Below, in pieces: positions 1 through 13,200 of a stretch of 64,000 nucleotides of DNA. The position numbers were made by a program, and so were the translations under genes. Origin of the DNA: Anisus vortex (Eukaryota; Mollusca; Gastropoda; Planorbidae); assembly GCA_949126835.1 (NCBI GenBank), contig OX421497.1:46803715-46867714 (forward strand), in the 5' to 3' direction. Below the pieces are notes generated by a model, which saw only the letters and a list, made by a program, of their open reading frames with translations, was not told where the DNA came from and ran no database searches. The first letter of the stretch is position 1. Every line of letters begins with the position of its first letter.

Positions 1-3000
1 ACCATCAGCAAGACTTGTCCGTGTTTCCTCTATTTGGTTCTCCAGTCTAGCTTTATCTGAAGTCATGTTCAACACTACTTCCTTCAACTGCTCTAATTCA
101 GCACAATATGTTTCTTTTTCTTTGACCAACAAACCAATGGTAGCTTCTAAGTGAGTTATTTTATCCACAGAGATCTCCATTGAGCTGATAAGAATATCTC
201 TCTGACTCCTGATATCAACAACTTCTGACTGGGATTTGTCCAACATAGTTTTTAATTGATTCACTTCTTTTTCACTCTCCATCATCATAATTTCCAGCTG
301 ACTGGATTCTGTGGTCTTCATATCTACCAGAGCTTTCATTTTCTCTTCCAGTTTTGCCAACTGCACACTCAACTCGTCCCGTGAAGTGATGGCTTCATTC
401 AATTGTACTCTTGTTTCAGTCAATACAGTTTTATCCATTGCATTCTCTCTACTTAATTCTTCCAGGTGTTGATTGGTTGATTCTTTCAGTAGAACATATT
501 CATCAACACTTTTTGAAAGTTGTTCCCTTAGACTGGCACTCAGTTGCTTTTCTGATTCCAAGTCTTGTCCCACTTGTGCACACAGCTTTTCCAGAGTTTC
601 CTTTTCTAGAGTATATTGTGTAAGCTGATTGGACTGCTGACCAGACAGAGCATCCAGCTCAATGTTCAACTGTTCTACAGCATTGCCTTGTGCTTCAAGT
701 TTGCTGTCAGCTTGAGCAACAATCTTTAAAGTTTCAGCCAGCTGAGCTCTAGTGGAGTTCACCTCATCTTGCAGACTTTGCTGGGCCTGAAGACTTTCTT
801 TCAGCTCATTTGCCAACAGTTTATATCTTTCAGTTTCAATTTTTACATCTTCTTTTGATGCCTCCATGAAATTTTGTGACAATCTCAGGGAAACACTCAA
901 ATCATCAAAGGCCTGTTTGATACTCTCCCTTTCCCCCACTTCTTGTTCCAATTTCAATTGTAAACTAGACAATGTTTCATGGCACTGCTGGTAAGATTGT
1001 TTGATAGTGAGTGCATCTTCTTTAGCATTATCCAGCATAGACTTGTTCACAACACTCTCCTCAATCAGCTTGGAAAGGTTCAGCTTGACTTCATCAAAGC
1101 TGACAAGTTTCTCTTCAATCAACTCTTTTGTGTGTGCATTTGAAGCTCTCGTCTGAGTGTCTTCTGATCTGTAGCTCTCCAACAGTGACTGGATATTTTC
1201 TTGGCTCATTCGACATTTCCCAATGCTAGAACTAAGCTCATTAAGCTCTGACTTTCTTCTAGATGTGGCTATTTGAAGATTTTCTGCTTTTTTAGACAAG
1301 TTTTCCTCAGCGTGTTGCCTTTCCTTCAAGAACTTGTATACATTATTTTTCAACTCTCTCATTCCTTTCTGCAATTTTCCATTTTTGGTCCTCTCCTCAA
1401 AGAGTGCAGTGTTTACCTTCTCAAGGTTGCGGCTCAGCGTTTGGTCATTCTTCTGTTTTTCTTCCTTCAAAATGTCCACCATCATTTGCATTTCTCTGTT
1501 GTTCTCCTTCATGCTGCTCATTTCATTCTCCGCAGTCTCTTTGGCTTTGACCAGGTTTTCAATTTCTGACTCCAGATCTCTTATAATGATGCCCTTGCGT
1601 GTGATTTCAGAAATGGAGTCCCCCAGCTCACTCTGCACTGCCTCAACATGCTGGTGAGAAGACCTGAGTTGTGTGCACAGCTCTCTTACCAGGCAGTCTT
1701 TCTCTTGGTGTTTGTTTTCTAAGACAGAGATCAGTTTCTCTGTGTCCACGTGGGATCTCTTGTGCTCATGGACAATGTCCTTAAGATCTTTCAACTCTGT
1801 GGTCAGCTCCAGGAAAGAATCATTCACACAGTTGTATTGTATGTACAGGTTACTCAACTCATTACATTTCAACTCAAGCTGTTTCTCCAAGTCCAGCGCC
1901 TGATGTTTCAACTTTTTGCACTCTGTGGCTGATTCGGACTGGTTCTGATGATTCTCTTCTTGCAATGATTGCAATTTCTTTTCCAGCTCTTCAATGGTGT
2001 TTCTGTCAGCCACTCTCTGAGTAAATAATTGCCTTTCAAGAAGCAGGTTGTGAGTCTCTGCAGAAAATAGTTTTTCATTCAGTTCCTCAACAAATGAAGC
2101 CAGCAAACTATGCTGTGAATAGAGCTTTAGAATCTCATCTGATTTTTCATTCACAGAGTTCTTCAAGATAGAGATCTCCTCAGAGTAATGATCCACAGTT
2201 TCTTTAAACATCCTGTTATCTTCACTCAGCACACTCAATGTTTTCAAAGTTTGTTGGTGGAGTTCTCCATTCTCTAGCTTTAAAGATTCAATGTACATCT
2301 CTGATTGCTTCAAGTCTTGCTGGCAGCTACACAGCTCTGCCTGAAACTTAAATAATTCTTTTATCTTACTTTCAATATCAGTTTGCAATGCAGAAATGTG
2401 TGATTTGTTGACTTCATTGTCTTGTATTGAAAGTTGTAGTTTCCCATTAGCCACAGCCAATTCTTGCTTTAAAGAAGATATCTGTTCTTCAGTATCTGTC
2501 AGTCTAGAATTATAATCTAATGAATTTGTATGCAGACTCTTTTCCAGACTTTTACATTTCTCAGTCAGCTCTAGCACTTCAGTCTGCAATGAGGAACTGG
2601 TCATCTCTATCAGTCTACTTTGACTGTCTTTCTCCAAAGCTAACCTTTCAAAGTCTTCTCTGAGACTTGTTAACTTTTCATTCACTTCAGTCAGGCTGTT
2701 TTCTTTCTCTTTCAACATTTCCAGCTTAGAGCTCAATTCCAACTGAAGGCTTCTCATCATCTCTTCTTTTTGAACCAAACTTTTCTCTGACTTATCATAG
2801 GCTTCATACAAATCTGTTATGGAATCTTCTAAGTCCTTTTTCACTTTAGACTTTTCCTCCGCTACAGACTGAAACATTTCTCTGGCTTCAGCAAGCTGAG
2901 CCTCAACATTTTCTTTCTCTCTACAAAGCAGTAAATTCTCTTGCCTTAAAGCCTTCACTTCTTCATGCAAAGCATCTGTCCTTTTTCTTCCATCCAATAG

Positions 3001-6000
3001 CAGTTGTTTGGATGAGGCAGCAATGGCCAGTAGAGAATGCTCAGTGTCCTGTTGCTTCATGGAGTCTTCCTGCAATACTGTGATGACAGCACTTTGTTCT
3101 GTTACAAAAGACCTCAGCTGATCAATGGTAGTTTGTAAGTGGGATGTCACTTGTTTCAGCTTCACAGAAGACATGCTGAGCTTGTCGTTCAGCTCAATGC
3201 ATGTATTATCTAGCACTTCTATCTTATTCTCCGCTTTATGAAGATGATCAGATAAAACAAGTTTTTCATCTTCGAATTGGACTCTGACAGTTTCATGTTC
3301 TAGCAGCTTGGCAGTAAGTTCTTCTACCGTTTCTTCAAGTTGTTGCTTTTGTAAGCTGCTGTCAGATAAACTATTAGTTAAGGAAGTAATTGTGTCTTGC
3401 AAGGAAATGATGACAGCTTTAGAATCATGTATGTCTGATTCAAGTCTGTTTTTGTCTTCAGCCAGACTCTCCATTTCATATCGCAATACTAATGCCGCAC
3501 TCTGCATTGAGTCTGAAATAACCCGCTTATCCTCCTCAAGTCTTTCCTTTTCATCAGTGAGTATACTCAGCTGAGATTGTAGAGAAGTGATAGACAAGTG
3601 CATCTCATGTTTTTCCACACTCAAGTGTTCTAGTTCATGTTCCTTCAAGTCAAGCTGTGAACTCAATAAATCTACTCTATTCTTTAGCTCAATATTTTCT
3701 TCACACTTTTCTTGTAAGACTGTTTCCTTTTCTCTGATCACAGAGTTCATGGTTTCCACCTGAGACAGGTGTTGCCTTTCTAATTCTGCAAATTTGTCAT
3801 GTTCACTAAGTAACCCATTGTTTAATGTTTCCAGACTTACCTTGTGTGCCTCACAGCTGGACTTGAGTGATTCTCTCTCTTTCTTTAAGTCCTGTACAGT
3901 CTGATGTAACTCAGCATGTTGCTGGAGCATCTCTACAACTCTGGACTCTGTCTCTGAATACTTCAAAGCAATGGAATTCTTTTCATTCGAAGTTTTCTCC
4001 AACTCCAACTGTAGTTCACTTATTCTGCTATTGGTCTCCTCTTCCAATGAATGACATTTTTGTTTCAAACTGTCTATAGAACTGAGTGTTTCAATGAGTT
4101 CCGACTCGAGCCTTTTCACACTTATGTTGGCATCTTCAAGGGCTGCTAGAGTATCTTCATATGACTCCTCTGTGTTGACTAGTGACTTTTGTTTCATATT
4201 TATTTCTGTCCGTGCATCTGTTAGTGATTGCTCAAACTCATGCACTTGCTTGACTAGGTCCTCATTGACTAGTTTCATTTGAATACCCTCATCACTTAAT
4301 TTGGATACAGCAGATTGAAGCTCTTCATTGTGTACCGTGAGTGACTCAAGTCTTGTCACTTGTACTTCATTATCGTCATCTTTCTGATCTAGCAACTGAT
4401 TCAATTCTATAATTCTTTCCTCAAATTTACAACAGTCTTGTCTTAAGCCAATAATTATCTCCTGTTTTTCAATCTCTGACTTCTCTAAAGTCTTTATAAT
4501 TTCCTGTGTTTCAGACAGCTGACTAGTTAGACTTGCTACAGTAGATTGTAAGTTACAGTTGTCAATAGACAGAGCCTCTGTTTTCTCCTTACTTTCTGAC
4601 AATCTGTTCTCCAGTTCACAGAGGTTTTCACCCATGAGTTTTAATTCTTGTTCAACTAAGCAGTTCTTGTGTTCAATATTGGAGATGTTTTCAACATTTT
4701 CTTTCTCTTTCCTTATTAATGTCAGTTCATTGGCAACACTAGACTGTAGTAGTGAGGACAAAGACACAACAGATTCTTCTAAAGTCTGCAGCTGTATTCT
4801 GCTGTCCAACAATGCCTCTGTCAGTTCACTCACTATCTGAATGCTGTGCTCTGATCTCTGAATATCTGTCATGGTCTCAACTAATTCTGAATCCTTGAAC
4901 ATCAAATCATGTTGTAAGTTGACCAGCTTTTTGTGTAGCTCTCCAGTCATTAGAGAATTTCTGCCGTGTTCCTCCAGCAAGACTTCATGGGACAGCTGCA
5001 AAGACTGCAGTTTGTTTTCATAGGATGCCATCTTGTTCAGCAGTTCTTCACTTGTGCTATTCAACGACATCTCCAATTTTTCAATCAATTGTTGTTTCTG
5101 TAAAACTTCATGGACAAGCTTCTCATTATTATCATTCAAACTTTGCAGAGACTCTTGAAGTTGGCAATGGTTGAATTTTTCTGTTTCCAGTTCAAGCTTT
5201 ATTCTCTCAAGATCCTCAAAAGTTAATTTTAATTGTGACTCTTTTTCAGAAATAACAAGATTGGCAGTTTCTAAAAGAACATGTTCTTCATCTAATCTTT
5301 GTACCATTTGTTTTAACTGAGTCTCTCGAGCTGTAATCAAATCACTTTTCTCCTGTATTTCTGACTGCAACTTTTCCAAAACTGATTCCTTGGAGCTGAT
5401 TAAGGATTCCAATGCAGACTTTTCCTTTGTTTTATCTGCTATAGTGGAATGAAGGGACTCTACTGTATCTTTCATTTCTTTCTGAAAAGTGTCCAACATA
5501 TTCTGTAAGTGGTCCAAGTAACTCTGCTGTTGGGTTTTGTCACACTCTAAAGTGTAAATAGTTTTGTTGGCTGCCTCCAGTGCTTCCTCAAAACCAGCAG
5601 CTTCAGCGTTGGCAAGTGTTAGACTTTTCTTCAGCTCAGAGATGACTTCGTCTTGACCACTCTTTGATGAAGTTAAATCTGAAATAGTGTTTTTGCCTTC
5701 TTTTACATCTCTTTCCAGACAGCTGATTTGATTTGTGAGTCTTTTGATCTCGTCAATCATTTTCTCTTCAGATGATTGCCAACTTTCTTGTGATGTTTTG
5801 TACTGTTGTAAACTAGATGTTTTCTCTTGTTCCAAACATACTTTTATTTCATTGAGTTCATCAAATTGACGACACTTGTCTAGTAATTGAGCTTCCATGT
5901 GTGTAAGTTGAATACCAGCAGATTCCTTCAGAGATTTTTCTTCTTTAAAACTGATCTGTAAATCATTGAGTTTGGTATTGAGTTGTGACACCTGAAGCTC

Positions 6001-9000
6001 ATACTCTGACAGCTGCCTCTGTTGACTGTCAGCTGTGGCCAATAATTGTTTCATTTCTTCATCACTAGATGCAGACATCAGTTGTAACTTCTCAAGCAGA
6101 CATTTCATCTCTTCCTCTTTCTTATCAATAACTCCCAGAGACTTATCCAATTCAAACTGAACACCAGCCATTTCTTCAGTGTAGAAGGCTTTTTCTATGC
6201 TCAGTTGTTCCTTCAGCTCATCCATTTCTTTCTCTTTGGTTTTTAATTCAATACTTAAAGCATCAAGGTCTTTGGCTGCAGAGACTGCATTTTGCTGCAC
6301 TTGTTCAAGCTGTTTAGACAAAGACGTCACCAACTGTTCTAAACATGAGCTTGCAGAAAGCAGGTCTGAAGGGGCTTCCTGTTGGCTGGAGTAAATTGAA
6401 CACAAGTTGGACAAGGTGGACATAGATTTAGATACAATGGACTTGTGATGTTCAAATTCAGATTTGATTGAGTCTATCACAGCTTGCTTCTCATCACATG
6501 TTGACTGTAAGGCACAATGGTTTTCTTGTAACTTCTTCAGCTCATTCTCAAGTTCAGCATATTGCTTTAATACAAGACCGTCCTCGTGAACAAGGCTTTG
6601 GTACTTCTCTGACAGACTTGTGAAGTCTTGACTAATACTGTTATATTGGTTTTGCCAGGAGATTATCTGCTCCTGTTTACCAGAGCTGTCATCTTGAAGG
6701 CACTTGAATTGAGTGTTGACTTCTGACAGTTGACTTTTCAATTTGTCAATGTCTTCTTCTCTTGTATCAGTCAGTGTAACAAGTTGATCTTTCTCTTCTT
6801 TCAGCAAGACATTAACCTCTAAAGCTTCGGTCAACTCTCTCTCAAGTCTACTGACTTGATTCTTTAATGTCTCTTCCATTTCCTCCTTTCTAGAAACAGT
6901 CAGTTCTAAATCCTGAACTGTAACATTAAACTGGGTGACTAGATCCATCTTTAGTTTCTCTTGAGTTTGAATATACTCTTCGTGATTGTGTTGCTCTACC
7001 AACAAACTCTTCTTGAGGTCTTCTATTTCAGCATCTTTCTCTTCTAGCCTCAATCTAATGATAGAAATTTCATCACTATAAGCTGCAGCTTTAGCTTCAA
7101 GTTCTTTCTCCAGTGAAGAGCTGACATTTCTTATCTCTTGAACTTGCTGTTCATGGGCAATGTGTAAGTCTGAAATGCTTGACTGTAACTCCCTGACTTC
7201 AGCAGTGTATCTGTCTTCACATGAACTTAACTTTGACTGTAACTCCCTGACTTCAGCAGTGTATCTGTCTTCACATGAACTTAACTCTGACTTCAACAAT
7301 ATGATCTCATTAGAATATCTGCCTAGACATTCATCTTTAGACTCAGCACTAGAATTATATGTTGCAATAAGTTGATTCAAGTCAGAAATCTTCTCTTCCA
7401 ATCTGAGTAGAGAATGTACAGATTCTTGTTTGACAGTGCGCACAACACTTTCTGCCGATGTTAGTTTCTCATGTAGCAGTGTAGCCTCCGACCTGCTCAG
7501 TTCAAAAGCCAGATTTAATGCCACCATCTCTTCTGACTTTTCAGACAATGCTCTGGTTGCATCACTCAGATGACCAACCAAGTTGAGTAGAAGAGTGTTT
7601 AGTTTTTCTAAAACGCTTTTTGGACTTTGTGGAGATGGTGTCGCCTCTTCACTTGATGACTTCTTGCGACCACCAACATCTGCTAGTGTTTCCTTCACTG
7701 ATGTATTAGTAAAGCTACTGTCTATGTCATTCTTCTCAGTTGTGAAATTCTCAAGCTCTGACAGGGTCTGGCTGTGGAGGGCAAACAGGGAGTTCAACTC
7801 AGCGGTTGTCTCATTCAACTGAGACTTTATAATGACTAGATGAGTTGAAGCCTCCTCAAGTTGCTGACCAGCATTGTCCAGCTGAACGACCTTTTCATTT
7901 AACAGCACTCCAAGTTCCCTAGCTTGTCTGTCTTTTTGCATTAGTTCTTCTAGAGAATTCTTCAGCTGAAGTGAGACCCCATCAAGTAATGCATCTTTTT
8001 CAGCAAGAAGTGTCCCACTGTTGTCCAAATCTTTAGTCACACTTTCCAACTGTGAAACCAACAAGGTTTTCTCTGAAGAAACTTGTTCCAACTGTGAGAG
8101 TGAATCACTTGCTTCTCTTGTTTTCTCTTCCAGCAGATTCTTCAGAATGTCCACATTATTACTGGATGTTTCCAGCTTCATGTTTAAATCTTCAAGAGAT
8201 GACTTTAAGACAAGTATTTCAGAACAGGATGTTTCATACTGCCGTGAAGTGACCTGAAATATTTCTTCTTTCTCTTTTAGTGCACTGACCTCTATCTGTA
8301 AGTTTTCTACTTCCCTGGCTTTGTGTTGGAGCTCATCGTTACATTTTGTAATGTGATCCTGCCTGTGGTCTAGGTCAGAGGTCATGACAAGAATTTGCTC
8401 ATTGAGTTTTGCTATGAGTGAGGAAGAATTGCTTTCAACAGTTTCTAACTGTTGCTGTAAACTAGTGTATGACTCTGTCAACTCTAGGACCTGGACTTTA
8501 TGCTGCTCTAGCTCTATACCTAAGGAGTTGCATTTCTCCTGGGCTGAAAGAGAACCTGCATGCTCTTCATCTAACTTAACCTTTAAACTTTCAACAAGTT
8601 CATTAACCCTGCTGCATTCAACTTCTAATGACTTCAAATGTGCATTCTGTTCAGTATACAACATTTGCAAGCTTTCAAAAGATTCACACTGGGAGGACAT
8701 TTGAGCTTGTGTATCATCCATAGATGACTGCAAGGATGTTATGGTTAGGGACATTTCACTACATCTCCTCTCTGCCTCGGATAGGGACTTCTCCAACATG
8801 CTGCATTTATCTAACAGGGATTGGACATGCAAGGACTGCTCAGTGGAGGATGCAGTTAAAGAGTCTATAGAAGATTGAAGTGCATGCTTTTCAGTCTGTA
8901 AAGAGTCAAGTGATGTCTGGAGACAAGAGACTTCTTGTAAGGCAAGCTGATTACTCTCTATTAAAGCCCTCACCTGGAGGTCCACGTGAGCCTTGTCTGT

Positions 9001-10278
9001 TTGTAGTACCTGCAGTGCAGCGTGAAGACTGTCTGCTCTCCTCTCCTGCTCACCAAGGGCTGCATTTAGCAAGGCTAGCTTTGCGTCCCTCTCTGCGACG
9101 GCACTTCGGGAAGCCGAAAACTCCGCTTCCAGGCTCACCAGCTGACGTTCCAAAGAAGCGACCAACTGTTCAGAGATTTCCTTTTCGTCTTTAAGTTTTT
9201 GCAACAAGTCACATGACTGCTGGGCGTCGGCCTCCATGGATTCTGACATAGTTTCCAGTTTATTATTAATAGAAACTATCTGTTCTTTAAGACTGCCGTT
9301 GACAGATTGAAACTCCACGAGTTTGGACGTTGATGATTCCAGATCAGAAGATAAAGAATTTACCTGTTGCTGAAGTTCATTTGTAGCTTGTCTGAGAATG
9401 TTTAACTCAGAGTCTTTTTCATTTAATACAAATTCTAATTGCACATGTTTGTCTCTGGCGCATACAAGTTCATTCTGCAAGGAGTCCAGGGTCAGCTTCA
9501 TAGATTCACTTTCTCCTTCTCTTTCTTTCATATCAGATTGTCTCTCCAGAAGCAGGTCATTATATTGACTTGTAACACTCTCCAGCTCTTGTCTTATGGA
9601 AGACTTTGAACTGATCTCTTCATCTAATCTACACTGTAGTGCCAATAGCTCATTCTCTCTTGCAGACAGCAAGGTCTTAGTTTTGTCCAGAGAAACACTG
9701 AATTCCTCTGAATGTCTTTTGACAGAGTCTAGCTCTCCCTCCTTACATGATAAGCTTTGAGAAAGGTCAGAGAGTCTCCCCTCTAGCTCCAATATGACTT
9801 TATTCTTGACAGCTATCTCAGACTCCACTTCTGACAGCTGGGAGAGCAAAGAATGTGTCTTCTCTTCAACTGCCTTTCCTTTCTCATTCATTCCTTCTTT
9901 CATGACCTCTAACTCTCTGCTCAACTGTTTCACCTGTAGCTCCAGGTCGGCACAGGTAGATGTGGCACTACTCGAAGAGTCTCTCAAACTCTGGATTTCA
10001 TCATTGGCAGAAGTCAGGTTTAAATTGGCTTTCTCCAGGGCCAATAGTTTCTCAGCCAACTCCTGGTCTTTGTTGACTAGCTGGAGCTTAAGCTCACCGA
10101 TTTCACTGCAGAGCTTATCTTGCAAGCTTACACTGTGCACGGAAGCTGCATCCAGTTGACTTTTCAAACTTGCCACTTCTTGGGCTAGAATTTCCTTGCC
10201 TTCCAAAACGTCATTTTTCTCCTGCAGTACATCCGTGTAGTGAACTTGTGTTGACTCTAGTTCAGCCGCTAATGCAAC
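1..10278 (-). CDS. giant single exon of the golgin-like gene, 3,426 codons, continues beyond the window
   Basis: The acceptor is TTTCAG at 10279-10284 and the exon opens in phase 0 with V-A-L-A-A-E-L-E. Codons occupy positions 3k-2 to 3k. No stop is evident: no minus-strand ORF terminates inside the interval. The protein is uninterrupted coiled coil made of short Glu/Leu/Gln/Lys/Ser blocks, with no recognisable globular domain, signal peptide or membrane segment in this part. An exact 54-bp tandem duplication at 7180-7287 repeats 18 residues (core S-C-E-D-R-Y-T-A-E-V-R-E-L-Q-S). Vertebrate giantin also has one very long central exon, as I recall, which suits the assignment. The plus-strand ORFs here are antisense shadows. 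Confidence 0.93.
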
Positions 10279-13200
10279 CTGAAACAGAGACATTTAGCCT
10301 ACAACCCAATCTTGTATAGGTTTAAATACATCAAGCCAAATACATTGAAACATTCATCCCAAAGCTAAGCTTTAAATTGAAACCATACAAGAAGCTCTCC
10401 AAATAGTCTACAGCTTAGGTCTATAATGACAATTACATTAGCTCCACATGATATATATATTTACATGAATATTAAGTTGCAGCTTTTCAATACATTTAGC
10501 TCTATATTGTAATCAAGCAGTTTAATTAGCTTGTTTTATATAGAAGACTGTTACAAATGAAATGCAAGTTATGTTTTTACAACGTATTAAAAAGCAGTTC
10601 TTTTGCAATGTGAGTGAGTGGCTAAACATGATGCAGAATTATTTTTTAAAAACATAAAGACTTCCATGATGATTTGAATTAGTGAAAATATTTCTCATAG
10701 ACAATGAACTAGTTTGAAGCTAATTCTACTCATAATTGCAATCATTCCTTTTCAATAAGTTATTCTACCTCAACATTAGATAGAAGTCAGTGTTGATAAA
10801 ACTTATATAATTTTCATGTGTGTGGATTTAATAACTCTGTGTATATACTTATAATTTTCTTCATTGTGCTATGTCTTTCATGTTTTCAATTGGATCAAGT
10901 TTATTTCCTAATCTCACTTTGTGTATACCAAGTTCATTATAGCAGTGATGCACAGAGACAATCAAGAGTTATATAATTTTTTCAGCTGCTTGACTACCGA
11001 AAAATCTTGAATATAAGCCGCACCTCTACTTTGGAAGGTGAAAAACAAGTAAAATTGAAGTTTACGTGTATGAGCCGCACAAAAAAAATGTACTTGGTTT
11101 AGGTAACCTGTACAAAATGTTGATCCATATTTCTATTTTTCACTGTTGCTGTTTGTAAATTTTTCTTTATTTGTTGCATGTTAATGAAATGAGATTTATT
11201 GTAACATTCTATAACATTTTACTTCATTATTTATGAGTCTAGCCTTACAGTACTGCTTACGGTAGCCTATACATCAATTTCAGTTGATATCCAAACATAG
11301 GAAAAACAAATTTTTTTTTTTATTTACACCCCTTTCTCAGATCAAAAAATTTGGTTCAAAGGTGTGGCTTATACTGGAGATTTTACGGTAAAAACACTCT
11401 AACAGCAGTTCTAGATCTAGTTAGAATCTGTTTTGTTTCTAGATCTAGTATATGGTTTTCAGTCCGCTATTCAAACATTATTAGTATGAGAAGTTCCCCC
11501 ACCATCACAAGTTAACCAATAGAAAACATGCATACAGTTGTGTAAAGTTTTCTTTAGTAGTGGCACACTTTTCATTTCTAGTGATTTAAGCTACTACACT
11601 TTTATTCACAGAGTTCACCCAGGCTGTTTAGTTTTTCTCTATAATTCAATTGCTAGATGAAGCAAAAGAACAAAGTCTTCTCTATTTTTTTCTTCAAATG
11701 TTTCATTCAAATTGAGACATTTTTTCCCTTTAATTCGTGTGTTGTTAAGGAGAGGGTTAAAATAAAAAGTTAGCAGCTCTTGTGGATCATTCTTAAAGTT
11801 AGTTATTTGGTTAGTGCGGAAGCAGTTTTCTTAACTCCACGTTAATAGGAATGAACCTTGATTATAGATATATGATAGATACATAGATAGATACATAGAT
11901 AGATAGATAGATGTAATAGATACATAGATAGATGTATTTATTGTAGTAAATAGGGATAACAGGGTCATATTTTTGAAACAGACTTTTTTAAATAATTTTT
12001 TTTTAGCCAAAAGTGAACGTGAAATTGTCTCAAGAAATATTCCATTAAAATGTTACTTTACAATCATTGGTAACTATATTAATTTGTCTTCTTTTCAATT
12101 TTCAAAGTGAAACAGACTTATTGCTACAGAATGTAAATATATATCTATCTACATATCCCACAATTCTATACTACTACACAAGGTTACTGTCCAATGAAAA
12201 GCATTATTTCAAAATTCAAAATTCATTAGAAGAAAGTATAACACATGACTCACTTTTCTCTCTTCCATGGCAAGAACTTCCCCTTTGACCTGGTCAACAG
12301 TGGACAAGGTCACCTGGAGTTGACCCTCGGCAGTAGACAATTGGGACACAAGCCTGGTGACATCTTCTTTCTCTGTTTGAGTCAAGGTTTGCTCTGCTGT
12401 CAATTGTTCTGACAACTCTTCCACCTGGAGTTATACATTAGCAGTTAAAGGCAAACTAATAACACCTGAATCCAAGCATTTCAACAATCGGATAAATTTT
12501 GAGAGGATAATCTATAAAATTGAGTCACCAAAATTATAGATAATTAAAACATGTTAGAAGTAAAATGAACTAATAAGAAGTAAGGAATAACAAATGAAGT
12601 AAGTAGTAGAGTCAAGTATCTCGACTCAGGGACGCCCTCCAGACCCGGGAACAAATCCTAGCCTTCACCAGGATTCCAACCCGGGACCTTCGGTACGGCA
12701 ATCCTATAACAGATAAAGTAATGGGGAAAAAATGAAGACTCACCTTGTGTTTGAGGTCAGAATTTTCCTTCTCTAGAGACTCTACAGTCTGTCTGTTTGT
12801 ATCCTTGCTGCTCTCTACCACATGTAATAAACTCAGTCTTTCATTGTCTCCAGCTGATAGACACAAGGCAATGCATTAATAAATACATTTATTGTAGGTA
12901 CACCACTCTATAGCACTACAGATTCACATAGACACTGATTCTACACGTCTCTTGAAAAACCAGACAAGCCTTCTGGCTCTTTAGTCCAGGGCGTACCGTT
13001 AAAGGAATTAGTCAGGCGTAGCGTTAAAGGAATTAGTCAGCAGGGGCGAAGCCAGAAATTTTTTCCAGGGGGGGCTGAACTTTCGCGTGACAAATATTTA
13101 CCAAATGCCAGGGGGGGCTAAACTTTCGCGTGACAAAGATTTACCAAATTTTTAGCGAATTAAGTGCATATTTTTAACAAATCAGTTGAAAAAAATATTT

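Noticed and set aside
411..10159. Plus-strand ORFs across the giant exon
   Set aside because: Antisense shadows of a continuous minus-strand coding exon.
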